A program made the translations under genes and the position numbers. The notes under the pieces are model-generated. The model had not been told where the DNA came from, did not search any database, and saw only the letters and a list, made by a program, of their open reading frames with translations. 64,000 nt of DNA from an uncultured Eubacteriales bacterium (lineage in GTDB: Bacteria; Bacillota; Clostridia; Lachnospirales; Lachnospiraceae): the NCBI GenBank assembly GCA_951800645.1, contig CATOIK010000003.1, positions 62,001-126,000 on the forward strand, written 5' to 3'. This document shows, piece by piece, positions 20,153 to 28,618 of this stretch. Every line of letters begins with the position of its first letter. The stretch's first letter is position 1.

Positions 20153-21907
20153 CTACACTGCGAACTGGCTGTTATACAGGTTTGCATAGAATCCCTGCTT
20201 CTCCAGAAGAACCTCGTGGGTGCCCTGCTCAATAATGTGACCGTCCTTCATTACCAGAATTACATCCGCCTCCTTAATGGTAGACAGACGATGGGCCACA
20301 ATAAAGCTGGTGCGTCCTTCCATCATCTTGGCAAAGGCCTTCTGAATCCGTATTTCCGTTCTGGTATCAATGGAGGAGGTGGCCTCGTCTAAAATCAGCA
20401 TAGGCGGCAGGCACAGCATCACCCTGGCGATACACAAAAGCTGCTTCTGGCCCTGAGACAGATTGCCGCCGTCTTCGGAAATCACCGTGTCGTAGCCTTG
20501 GGGCATCCGGCGGATAAAGCTGTCTGCGTGAGCCTCTTTAGCCGCCTTGATAATCTCCTCATCTGCAGCGTCTGGTTTTCCATAGGCGATATTTTCCCGG
20601 ATAGTTCCGGATTTCAGCCAGGTTTCCTGCAGCACCATACCATAATTGGTCCGCAGGCTTTTTCTGGTCAGATGGCGAATATCCGTGCCGGACACCTGAA
20701 TAGAACCGCTTTTCACATCATAAAACCGCATCAGCAGGTTGATGATGGTGGTCTTTCCGCAGCCGGTAGGCCCTACAATGGCAATCCGCTGGCCTGGCTT
20801 TACATCCAGATTCAGATTCTCAATTAAGGGAATCTCCGGCACATAGGAGAATGCCACATGGTCTAAGGATACACTGCCGTCTGCCTCCTTTAAATCCACA
20901 GCGTCCGAATTCTCTGGGATGAAGGAAGGCTCGTCAATCAGTTCAAACACCCTGGCTGCACATGCCAGAGCATTCTGCAGCTCTGTTACCACGCCGGAAA
21001 TCTCATTAAACGGCTTGGTATACTGATTAGCATAGCTTAAGAAGATGGAAAGCTGTCCCACGGTCAAAAAGCCATGAATAGCAGCAAAAGCGCCTGCCAC
21101 GCCTACGCTGGCGTAGACCATGCTGTTTACAAAGCGGGTGGCCGGATTGGTGATGGATGAGAAGAAAATGGCCCGCAGGCTGTAGCCTCTAAGCCGCTGG
21201 TTGATTTCCTCAAACCGGGCCTGGGCGTCGTCCTCATAGCCGAAGGCCTGAACCACCTTTTCATTTCCCACCATCTCGTCCACCAGACTGGTCAGCTCCC
21301 CTCTGGTTTCCGACTGAAGCTTAAACATGGTAAAGGTCTTTTTTGCGATGTAACTGGCCACCCACAGCGACAAAGGCGTCACAACCACTACCACCAGAGT
21401 AATCAGGGGATTTACAGAAAGCATAAAGCCTAAAGTACCCAAAATAGTCAGCACACCGGTAAACAGTTGGGTAAAGCCCATTAAAAGACCTTCGGAAAAC
21501 TGGTCAATATCTGCGATTACCCGGCTGATAATGTCGCCGGACTGGTGGCTGTCCAGATAGCTTAATGGCAAAGTCTGCATATGGTTAAAGGCCTTCACCC
21601 GAATATCCTGCACCACCCGGTAGGTAATCTGGTTGTTGATGTGGTTCATCAGCCACTGGGTCAGGGCGGTAATTGCCACCACCATCACAATCTGTTTTAA
21701 AATAGAAAGCAAACCGGTAAAGTCTACCTGACCGGGGCCTAAAATCAGGTCCACGCTGCGGCCAATCAGAATCGGGGCATACAGGGTGGCTGCCACTGTC
21801 ACGGCTGCCAGCGCCAGAGAAAACAGCACCAGCCATTTATAGGCTCCGATGTAATCCAGTATCCGTTTTACGGCAGATCTGTGCTTTTTCATCCTTGCGT
21901 TTACCAT
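20153..21907 (-). CDS. ABC exporter half-transporter, catalytic (consensus ATPase) subunit
   Basis: 584 residues from the ATG at 21905-21907 (MVNARMKKHRS), with AGAGGAGG upstream inside the previous gene; the stop of the previous gene is 1 base away. Six membrane helices (about 30-315), then a nucleotide-binding domain: Walker A VGPTGCGKTT, Q-loop VLQETWL, Walker B ILILDEATSSID with the catalytic Glu, H-loop IVAHRLSTI. The signature is the altered LSQGQ. Paired with the next gene as a heterodimeric type IV exporter (BmrCD/TM287-288 type) for drugs, lipids or peptides. Cargo unknown. Confidence 0.93.
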   Translation of the reverse strand: MVNARMKKHRSAVKRILDYIGAYKWLVLFSLALAAVTVAATLYAPILIGRSVDLILGPGQVDFTGLLSILKQIVMVVAITALTQWLMNHINNQITYRVVQDIRVKAFNHMQTLPLSYLDSHQSGDIISRVIADIDQFSEGLLMGFTQLFTGVLTILGTLGFMLSVNPLITLVVVVVTPLSLWVASYIAKKTFTMFKLQSETRGELTSLVDEMVGNEKVVQAFGYEDDAQARFEEINQRLRGYSLRAIFFSSITNPATRFVNSMVYASVGVAGAFAAIHGFLTVGQLSIFLSYANQYTKPFNEISGVVTELQNALACAARVFELIDEPSFIPENSDAVDLKEADGSVSLDHVAFSYVPEIPLIENLNLDVKPGQRIAIVGPTGCGKTTIINLLMRFYDVKSGSIQVSGTDIRHLTRKSLRTNYGMVLQETWLKSGTIRENIAYGKPDAADEEIIKAAKEAHADSFIRRMPQGYDTVISEDGGNLSQGQKQLLCIARVMLCLPPMLILDEATSSIDTRTEIRIQKAFAKMMEGRTSFIVAHRLSTIKEADVILVMKDGHIIEQGTHEVLLEKQGFYANLYNSQFAV

Positions 21908-21908
21908 T

Positions 21909-23651
21909 TTACTGCACCTCCTCTCTGGAAAGCTGGGACAGGCAGATTTCCCGGTAAACCTGGCAGTTTTCCAGAAGCTCTCTGTGGGTTCCCAGACCTG
22001 CCAAAGCTCCGTCGTCCAGTACCAGGATCTGGTCTGCATTCCGAATGGTAGTCGCTCGTTGGGATACGATAAATACGGTCATGTCTTTTGTTCCCTCCTG
22101 GATAGCCTTTCTAAGGGCCGCGTCTGTGGCAAAATCCAGGGCAGAAGCGCTGTCGTCCATGATCAGGATTTCCGGATTTCTTACCAGCGCCCTGGCAATG
22201 GTAAGCCGCTGGCGCTGGCCGCCGGATAAATTCCGTCCGTTCTGTTCAATAGAAAGCTCCAGGCCTTTCCCTTTTTCGTCTACAAATTCCCGCGCCTGGG
22301 CCATATCCAGGGCGTGGTAAATCTCCTCATCCGAAGCGTCGGGTCGGCCCCATTTCATGTTGTCACGCAGGGTTCCTTTAAACAGCACCGCCTTCTGAGG
22401 CACCACGCCGATTTTATCCCGCAGCTCAGAAAGGCCGTACTGGCGCACATCTTTTCCATCCACCAACACTGCCCCTTCCCGCACATCGTAAAAGCGGGGA
22501 ATCAGGTTTACCAGGGTGGATTTTCCAGAACCGGTGCCGCCGATAATGCCGATGGTCTGACCCTTTTCCACCTTCAGATCGATGCCGGAAAGAGAATCTG
22601 CCTTAGCGTTTTTATAGGCGAAATTTACATGGTTAAACTGTACCTTCGGTACATCTTTTAAAGAAGCTGCCGCCTGGCCGCCATCTTCTTTTGATGGGTC
22701 TTTGATACTGGTCTCCTGCTCGAACACCAGACTGATGCGGTTTGCACAGGCCAGGGCTTTGGAGATGGACACGATCAGGTTTGCCAGCTTAATCAGCTCC
22801 ACCAGAATCTGAGACATATAGTTGACAAGAGCTACCGTCTCTCCCTGGGTAATGATTCCGGCGTCTACCTGTTTTCCGGAAATCCAGATGACTGCTGCAA
22901 TAGCCAGGTTGATAATTACATAGGTTACCGGATTCATCAGGGCGGAAATCTTCCCTACAAACACCTGGAATCTTACCAGTTGTCCGTTGGATTCCTCAAA
23001 CCGGGCCATCTCGCTTTCCTGCCGGTTAAAGGCCCGAACAACCCGCACTCCGGTTAAATTTTCCCTGGTGGCCCTGGTTACCGTATCAAGCTGCCTCTGC
23101 ACCTTCTTATATAAGGGCATACTGACAGTCATAATACCGAACACCACCAGGCTTAAAGCCGGAATGGCAACAGCAAACACCATGGCCGCCCTGGCATTGA
23201 CTGTAAATGCCATAATCATGGCGCCGAACACAATAAACGGAGACCTGAGAAGCAGCCGCAGGGTTAAGTTTACCCCGGACTGAACCTGGTTTACATCACT
23301 GGTCATGCGGGTAATTAAGGTGGCTGTTCCGATGGCGTCCTGCTCGCTGTAGGACAGGCTGTTGATGTGGCGGAACAGATCATTTCGCAGGGCTGTGGAA
23401 AAGCCTACGGCTGCCTTTGCGGCAAAATACTGAGCAGTCAAAGAGCAGGTCAGCCCCACCGCTGCCAGCAAAAGCAGCACGCCGCCCATCTTCATAATAT
23501 AGGACATATCCCTGTTTCGGATGCCTATGTCGATAATCTGAGCCATTACCAAAGGCACAAACAGCTCAAAGCTGGCCTCCAGCATCTTAAAGAGAGGGCC
23601 AAGCACACTCTCCAGCTTATAGTCTTTTAAATACCGCAATAATCGTTTCAT
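21909..23651 (-). CDS. ABC exporter half-transporter, degenerate ATPase-site subunit
   Basis: 580 residues: six membrane helices (about 15-300) and a nucleotide-binding domain with Walker A GIIGGTGSGKSTLVN, Q-loop VVPQKAV and a canonical signature LSGGQRQR. The Walker B end reads MDDSASALD (Asp in place of the catalytic Glu) and the H-loop reads IVSQRATTI (Gln in place of His). Together with the LSQGQ signature of the partner this is the classic arrangement of heterodimeric exporters, in which one of the two ATP sites does not hydrolyse. First gene of the pair; promoter at 23703-23731. Confidence 0.93.
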   Translation of the reverse strand: MKRLLRYLKDYKLESVLGPLFKMLEASFELFVPLVMAQIIDIGIRNRDMSYIMKMGGVLLLLAAVGLTCSLTAQYFAAKAAVGFSTALRNDLFRHINSLSYSEQDAIGTATLITRMTSDVNQVQSGVNLTLRLLLRSPFIVFGAMIMAFTVNARAAMVFAVAIPALSLVVFGIMTVSMPLYKKVQRQLDTVTRATRENLTGVRVVRAFNRQESEMARFEESNGQLVRFQVFVGKISALMNPVTYVIINLAIAAVIWISGKQVDAGIITQGETVALVNYMSQILVELIKLANLIVSISKALACANRISLVFEQETSIKDPSKEDGGQAAASLKDVPKVQFNHVNFAYKNAKADSLSGIDLKVEKGQTIGIIGGTGSGKSTLVNLIPRFYDVREGAVLVDGKDVRQYGLSELRDKIGVVPQKAVLFKGTLRDNMKWGRPDASDEEIYHALDMAQAREFVDEKGKGLELSIEQNGRNLSGGQRQRLTIARALVRNPEILIMDDSASALDFATDAALRKAIQEGTKDMTVFIVSQRATTIRNADQILVLDDGALAGLGTHRELLENCQVYREICLSQLSREEVQ

Positions 23652-23702
23652 GTTCTTTCATAACCTCCCAAAGCAAGAGATGACGCACAAACTATTCTAA
23701 GG

Positions 23703-23731
23703 ATTATACCATTTCCAAAATTTCCTGACAA
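23703..23731 (-). promoter_or_regulatory. promoter for the ABC exporter pair
   Basis: Minus strand: -35 TTGTCA (23726-23731), 17-base spacer, -10 TATAAT (23703-23708); about 50 bases before the start codon. Confidence 0.75.
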
Positions 23732-23750
23732 GGTCAATCCATCGGCCGTC

Positions 23751-23779
23751 TTGCTATTTTTCTGCCGCCATGGTACTAT
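23751..23779 (+). promoter_or_regulatory. promoter for the BrkB-like gene
   Basis: -35 TTGCTA (23751-23756), 17-base spacer, -10 TACTAT (23774-23779); divergent from the ABC exporter promoter. Confidence 0.6.
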
Positions 23780-23839
23780 ATTTTAATAATCGCAACTGTT
23801 CAGGAATCAATAATCCATTTGTAAAACAGGGGAATCGTT

Positions 23840-24670
23840 ATGAAACAGCTTTTTTCCAGTATCTATCAGCTTTGGAAAAAATATAAGGAGGATGAAATCA
23901 CCGTCTATGCGGCCCAGGCCTCCTTTTTTATCGTGCTGGCATTCTTTCCGTTTATCATGCTGCTTCTGACTCTGATCCAGTTTATCCCTCAGGTAGGAAA
24001 ATCTGACCTTTTGGCCATTCTGGTGCGGATTATGCCGGATATGCTGGATTCCCTGGTAATCGGCATTGTAGACGACCTCTATGTAAAGTCTCCGGGGACC
24101 ATCCTTTCCATTACCGCTCTTCTGGCCCTCTGGTCTGCAGCCCGGGGCGTTATGAGCATTGAACAGGGACTGAACCGGATCTATGAAACGCCAACCCAGC
24201 GGGGATACTTTGTCCGGCGGCTGGTCTGCAGCTTTTACACCTTTGTATTTATGATTGTGTGCATTGTCTCTCTGGTTCTTCTGGTATTCGGAACCACCCT
24301 GCAGAATTTTATCGTCCGGTGGATTCCGGTGATCGGAACCTTTATCCAGCACATCATCAGCCTTCGCACCCTGTTGGCTATGGTACTGTTTTTAATCTGC
24401 TTCGTAGGCCTCTACACCATTCTGCCCCAGAAAAAACAGGATCCCTGGAATCAGATTCCAGGAGCCATTTTCACCGCAGTGGGATGGGTGCTGTTTTCCT
24501 ACCTGTTTTCAATTTACTTTAACAATTTCAGCAATTACTCCTACATGTACGGAAGCCTGACTGCCATCGTTCTTTTAATGCTTTGGCTTTATGTCTGCAT
24601 CTGCATTCTGTTTATTGGCGCAGAGCTTAACTATTCCCTGGAAATGCAGGAGCGGGAGCTTCACAAATAG
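23840..24670 (+). CDS. YihY/BrkB family inner-membrane protein
   Basis: 276 residues, about six membrane helices. The family signature is present: AAQASFFIVLAFFPFIMLLL near residue 28, then SAARGVMSIEQGLNRIYE near 100, and the C-terminal YGSLTAIVLLMLWLYVCICILFIGAELN. The family was once called ribonuclease BN, which was a misassignment; its true function is not settled. Single gene, convergent with the NUDIX gene, with no clear terminator in the 9 bases between them. Confidence 0.9.
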   Translation: MKQLFSSIYQLWKKYKEDEITVYAAQASFFIVLAFFPFIMLLLTLIQFIPQVGKSDLLAILVRIMPDMLDSLVIGIVDDLYVKSPGTILSITALLALWSAARGVMSIEQGLNRIYETPTQRGYFVRRLVCSFYTFVFMIVCIVSLVLLVFGTTLQNFIVRWIPVIGTFIQHIISLRTLLAMVLFLICFVGLYTILPQKKQDPWNQIPGAIFTAVGWVLFSYLFSIYFNNFSNYSYMYGSLTAIVLLMLWLYVCICILFIGAELNYSLEMQERELHK

Positions 24671-24679
24671 CTTCCGGCT

Positions 24680-25159
24680 CTAGGGCAGTTCCATGGGGAT
24701 TCCGTCCAGAGCGACTTCTACCAAGTTATCTCCACCGTCATAAACCAGCTTCAAAGAAAAGAACTCCCGTCCTTCATTCAACAGGCGGAAAAAGATTTTG
24801 TCCCCTTCCCAGATATTTAAGGCAAGCACTTCTTCTTTATCAATCCACACCAGCTCCCCTTCATCGCAGGCAACAGGCTCGCCGGCAAAGCCGTCTGCCG
24901 TAAACAGAGACATATACTCTGTAACTCCGCCTCCGGACACAAAGGTAACCAGTCCCCGAAACTTCCAGGAAGTGAGCGTATATCCGGTCTCCTCCCGCAC
25001 CTCCCGCAAAAGGCATTCCTCCGGACTTTCGTCTGCCTCAAAATGGCCGCCAACGCCAATCCACTTATCTTTATTTATGTCGTTCTTCTTTACAGTCCGA
25101 TGCAGCATCAGATATTTTCCGTCCTGCTCCATATAGCAGAGTGTGCTGAGTGATGTCAT
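24680..25159 (-). CDS. NUDIX hydrolase (MutT/8-oxo-dGTP-type)
   Basis: 159 residues. Complete Nudix box: GGHFEADESPEECLLREVRE followed by ETG, fitting Gx5Ex7REUxEExGU (about residues 38-60), which binds Mg2+. The N-terminus (TTLCYMEQDGKYLMLHRTVK-like) and length resemble the 8-oxo-dGTP diphosphatases of Clostridia. AGGAG ribosome site. Its first 4 bases overlap the end of the MATE gene, so it is the second gene of a MATE-NUDIX operon. Confidence 0.88.
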   Translation of the reverse strand: MTSLSTLCYMEQDGKYLMLHRTVKKNDINKDKWIGVGGHFEADESPEECLLREVREETGYTLTSWKFRGLVTFVSGGGVTEYMSLFTADGFAGEPVACDEGELVWIDKEEVLALNIWEGDKIFFRLLNEGREFFSLKLVYDGGDNLVEVALDGIPMELP

Positions 25160-26505
25160 AGCTTTTCTCCTCCCATTTTCTTATAAAATTTCATCACAGG
25201 AATTACCCCGGTTATATCCGCTATAAGCCAGCCGATAGGAATAGACGCCCAGATACCGGTAACTCCCAGGGCCGGGATGGCGGATAAGCTGTAGGCCAGC
25301 ACCACCCGGAGGCCTAAGGAAATCACCGTCAGCACCACAGACATGCCGGGCCGCTCAACTGCCCGGAAAAATCCGTACAGCAAAAACAGCAGGCCGATAA
25401 GACAGTAAAAAGCGCCTTCAATCCGCAGATACCGGACGCCCTCCGCCAAAATGGCAGTTTCCTGCGGATTTACAAAAATCATCATCAGCGGCTTTGCAAA
25501 AATCCAAATGATCAGGCTGACGGTCAGTCCAAAGATCATGCTGGTCTTTACTGCGCTGACGACGCCTTCCTGAATCCGCTTTCCCTTTCCAGCTCCATAG
25601 TTCTGTGCAATAAAGGTGGAAAATGCATTTCCGAAATCCTGCACTGGCATATAGGCAAAAGAGTCAATCTTCACTGCTGCCGCAAAGGCCGCCATAACTG
25701 CAGGGCCAAAGCTGTTGACCCGCCCCTGCACCATCAGAATGCCAAAATTCATAATGGACTGCTGCGCGCTGGTGATAAAGGACAGATGAAACAGATTCTG
25801 CGCTGTCTGCCGGTTCCAACGCATATGCCGTCTGCCAATCCGAAACTCCGGCACCTTAACCACAGCATAAAGAGTTAAGCCGATGCCGGACAGCCACTGG
25901 GAAATGCTGGTGGCAAACCCGGCGCCCCATACGCCCCAGTCAAAGACCAGCACAAACACCAAATCCAGCACAATGTTCAGCACTGCCGAGCATCCCAAAA
26001 ACCAGAGAGGCACCACCGAGTTTCCCACTGCCCGCAAAAGGCAGGATAAATAATTATACAGAAAAGTTCCGCCGATACCGGCGAAAATCACCAGCAGATA
26101 CTCCCTCATCAGACCATAGATTTCATCCGGCACCTGCAAAAGCCCCATGATTTCGTCTATGCCCCAAAATGCAGTTATACTTAACAGAACCGCTGTCAGA
26201 CCAATCATTACAAAGGAAAGAAATACGCCCTGCTTAAGCTGCTCCAAATCCCCTTTTCCAAAAGAAATGGAAATGGCCACGCCGCTTCCCATAGACAGCC
26301 CCAAAAGGATTGATGTGAGAAAGGTCATCAGGGTGTAGGAAGATCCTACCGCCGCTAACGCATTTGCTCCCACAAACTGCCCGATAATCAGCGTATCTGC
26401 AATATTGTAAAACTGCTGCAGCAGATTCCCAATCGTCATAGGCAGGGCAAACAGTAATAAGGTTTTGGTAATGGATCCCTGGGTCAGATCCAGCTTTTGT
26501 TTCAT
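25156..26505 (-). CDS. MATE family multidrug efflux transporter
   Basis: 449 residues, twelve predicted membrane helices in two MatE halves. Family pattern FALPMTIGNLLQQFYNIADT near residue 18 and the repeat-half AQNYGAGKGKRIQEG near 300. Exports cationic drugs or metabolites by Na+ or H+ antiport; substrate unknown. Ribosome site AAGGAG. A 29-codon leader ORF ends 13 bases before the start, with a terminator-like hairpin inside it, so expression is probably controlled by attenuation. Confidence 0.92.
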   Translation of the reverse strand: MKQKLDLTQGSITKTLLLFALPMTIGNLLQQFYNIADTLIIGQFVGANALAAVGSSYTLMTFLTSILLGLSMGSGVAISISFGKGDLEQLKQGVFLSFVMIGLTAVLLSITAFWGIDEIMGLLQVPDEIYGLMREYLLVIFAGIGGTFLYNYLSCLLRAVGNSVVPLWFLGCSAVLNIVLDLVFVLVFDWGVWGAGFATSISQWLSGIGLTLYAVVKVPEFRIGRRHMRWNRQTAQNLFHLSFITSAQQSIMNFGILMVQGRVNSFGPAVMAAFAAAVKIDSFAYMPVQDFGNAFSTFIAQNYGAGKGKRIQEGVVSAVKTSMIFGLTVSLIIWIFAKPLMMIFVNPQETAILAEGVRYLRIEGAFYCLIGLLFLLYGFFRAVERPGMSVVLTVISLGLRVVLAYSLSAIPALGVTGIWASIPIGWLIADITGVIPVMKFYKKMGGEKL

Positions 26506-26518
26506 AATCCTGTACTCC

Positions 26519-26608
26519 TTAGCGCCATAATAAAGTTTTTTTCCACATCAATTTCCCGAAGTTTAAAAACATAAAAGAGCGGTCAACTGCCGCCCTTTTC
26601 CTGACCAT
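26519..26608 (-). CDS. candidate 29-residue basic leader peptide of the MATE gene
   Basis: ATG at 26606-26608 with GGAGG 10 bases upstream; reads MVRKRAAVDRSFMF, then LNFGKLMWKKTLLWR, ending at TAA 26519-26521. The stop codon abuts the AAGGAG site of the MATE gene. Nine of 29 residues are Lys or Arg and two are Trp. A hairpin (26573-26599) overlaps codons 4-13. The layout is that of an attenuator leader ORF before drug-resistance genes; there is no homology evidence, so it stays a candidate. Confidence 0.45.
   Translation of the reverse strand: MVRKRAAVDRSFMFLNFGKLMWKKTLLWR
26573..26599 (-). terminator. terminator-like hairpin in the MATE leader
   Basis: Minus strand: AAAAGGGCGG pairs with CCGCTCTTTT around CAGTTGA (one A/C mismatch), followed by ATGTTTTT. 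It lies between the promoter (26668-26696) and the MATE start, so it would stop leader transcription unless opened. It could also serve as the distant terminator of the protease gene at 26751. Confidence 0.6.
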
Positions 26609-26667
26609 TTGTCAAGTTCCTCCAGCCTCTCTCTAAGCTCCTGTACCACCTGCATTCTTATAGCTCA

Positions 26668-26696
26668 ATTTTATCGCAGCATACAAAAAAACACAA
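26668..26696 (-). promoter_or_regulatory. promoter for the MATE leader
   Basis: Minus strand: -35 TTGTGT (26691-26696), 17-base spacer, -10 TAAAAT (26668-26673). Predicted start near 26661, giving a leader of about 155 bases ahead of the MATE gene. Confidence 0.5.
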
Positions 26697-26750
26697 GAGA
26701 AAACATGGGAAAACGGCAAACCTTTTCCTGGCTTACCTAAAAAGAATATC

Positions 26751-28550
26751 CTACCCCTCTGGTATACTCTCCGCCACACACAGCGTCCCATACCCTACCA
26801 TCGGATTGGGATAAACAGAAATCCCAGGCAAGGGTCTGGCTCCCCGATGAAGGTAGGCTTTGACTTTCTCCCCATAGAGGAAAGGATCGTTTCCGTTTAC
26901 AATCCCCCACTGCATCATCAATGCGGCGCTTCCGGCTGCTACCGGGGTGGCAAAGGAAGTACCGGTGACAGACTGGTAACCGCCATTTCGTGCAGGAGCC
27001 ATCAGCCCCACTCCAGGGGCAACCAGATCTGGCTTTATCTGGTTGGTACGGCGGGTAAAGCCCCGGCCGGAAAAATCGGCATAAGACCCAACGGCGCTGT
27101 TGTAAGCGCCTACTGTAATAACATTGGCTGCAGTGGAGGGAATCGTCAGGGTGGTATCCGGGGCAGCGTGAAGGAAGCGGGTGTCAGAGTTTAAGATACC
27201 TGCTGCAGGAAGCCAAAAATCATAACGGCCCTCTACAATATACTGAGGCTCCAGCACAAAGGTCCAGAGACCGCTTTCCACAAACCGGCCCTCGTCCGGC
27301 ACAAAGTCAAAATAAATCTCCTGGGCCTGGCTGTAGGGGCTGGGCTTTCCGTAATAGATCAGAATGGTTGTCTCCCGGTAGCGGTATCGCAAAGGGCCAA
27401 GCTGTTCCGCCAGGGGACCTAAAACATCCCCGGATGGGTTCATCAGGCGAATGGAAAACTGGTCCGTATAGCTTTTCCAAAGCTGAACGCTGACTCCCGT
27501 TTCATAAGGCGCTATAGATAATTCCTCCCGGATGAAATTTCCGTATGCCGTCTGCCCAACACCTATGCCGGCGATACCTGCTCCTGCATTTCTTCCTCCT
27601 GAACTCTGCCTGCTTCCGCCAATTCCCGGATTTTGCATCACCCCAGACACATGCCCCGCCGCAGCTCCTTCATTTCCGCTGCCAACCAGCACTGTGGTTC
27701 TTCCGTAATTGCTGATGTCGTTTAAAAAGGTTTCCAGAAGACTGGTACCGTCGTGGGAGCCATATGTATTTCCAAAGCTGATATTTACCACCAGAGGCCG
27801 CCCCATCTCCACCGCCTTTTCCACCACAAAATTTACCGCCCGCATCAACTCCGTGGTTCTGGGAAATCCATTCGCCCGGGCAGTTCCCAGCTTTACCACC
27901 AAAAGCTGGCTTTCATAGGCGATGCCTCGGTATAAAGCCCCGCCTTCTCCTCTGCCTCCCCCTGCCAAAATCCCGGCCACAGCAGTTCCGTGACCGCTGG
28001 CGTCCACAGACGGCACAATCTGTCTGGCTGCTGCCCTGCTGCCTGACTGAATGGCCTGGTTGATTTCCTCCTGGGTAAACACCCGGTTCAGAGTCTGGTC
28101 CCACAAAGCGGCAATCCGGGTGGTTCCCTCCTCTGTCTGAAAGTCCGGATGAAGATAGTCAATGCCGGAATCCAACACAGCCGCCAACACGCCCCGGCCA
28201 GTCAGGCCAAAAACCGATTCCTGCAAAATGTTAATGCAAGAGGCCGCCTTTGCCTGATTTACGGCAAAGAACAGCCTCTTTGGTTTTTCCACATATTCAA
28301 TTTGAGGAAGGGCGCTTACCTGATCGATCAAATCCTCCGGTACCGTCAGAATGGCATACTCGTTTCGCATTTCCTCCACCTGAACTCCCATCTGCCGCAC
28401 CGTTTCCAGACTGCCGGAGTATTTTACAATCAATTCCCAGGCCCGCTCCTCCGGCAGATAGCCAGTTTCCAGCTCCGAAGATCTGGCCCGCTCCTCCGGC
28501 GAAACATCCAGGGCAAGATTTAACAGGTTTTCCAGTTTCTGATTCGGCAT
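26751..28550 (-). CDS. subtilisin-like (S8) serine protease, Csp germination-protease type
   Basis: 599 residues. N-terminal prodomain (about 1-95), then the triad: Asp in AVLDSGIDYLHPDF (about 128), His in SGHGTAVAGIL (about 187) and Ser in TGTSFATPVAAG (about 530), plus the oxyanion Asn in VGSGNEGAAAGH. Between His and Ser is an inserted beta-rich region (about 320-455, LSIAPYETGVSVQLWKSYT onward) that matches the jelly-roll insertion of the clostridial CspA/B/C family, which converts pro-SleC into cortex lytic enzyme during spore germination. There is no signal peptide. The triad is complete, so it should be active (CspB-like). No sleC or csp partner is adjacent. A CATAAGATA sequence lies 31 bases upstream. 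Confidence 0.85.
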   Translation of the reverse strand: MPNQKLENLLNLALDVSPEERARSSELETGYLPEERAWELIVKYSGSLETVRQMGVQVEEMRNEYAILTVPEDLIDQVSALPQIEYVEKPKRLFFAVNQAKAASCINILQESVFGLTGRGVLAAVLDSGIDYLHPDFQTEEGTTRIAALWDQTLNRVFTQEEINQAIQSGSRAAARQIVPSVDASGHGTAVAGILAGGGRGEGGALYRGIAYESQLLVVKLGTARANGFPRTTELMRAVNFVVEKAVEMGRPLVVNISFGNTYGSHDGTSLLETFLNDISNYGRTTVLVGSGNEGAAAGHVSGVMQNPGIGGSRQSSGGRNAGAGIAGIGVGQTAYGNFIREELSIAPYETGVSVQLWKSYTDQFSIRLMNPSGDVLGPLAEQLGPLRYRYRETTILIYYGKPSPYSQAQEIYFDFVPDEGRFVESGLWTFVLEPQYIVEGRYDFWLPAAGILNSDTRFLHAAPDTTLTIPSTAANVITVGAYNSAVGSYADFSGRGFTRRTNQIKPDLVAPGVGLMAPARNGGYQSVTGTSFATPVAAGSAALMMQWGIVNGNDPFLYGEKVKAYLHRGARPLPGISVYPNPMVGYGTLCVAESIPEG

Positions 28551-28618
28551 ACTAATCCCCTGTACATAATAAATTCCCTTTATCTTATGACAGGAGCCAG
28601 GCTGTCAGCACTATCCGG

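Noticed and set aside
26563-26655. 30-codon frame (MQVVQELRERLEEL...) in the MATE leader
   Set aside because: It has no ribosome site and would start about 6 bases after the predicted transcription start; the frame at 26519-26608 has GGAGG and reaches the MATE ribosome site.
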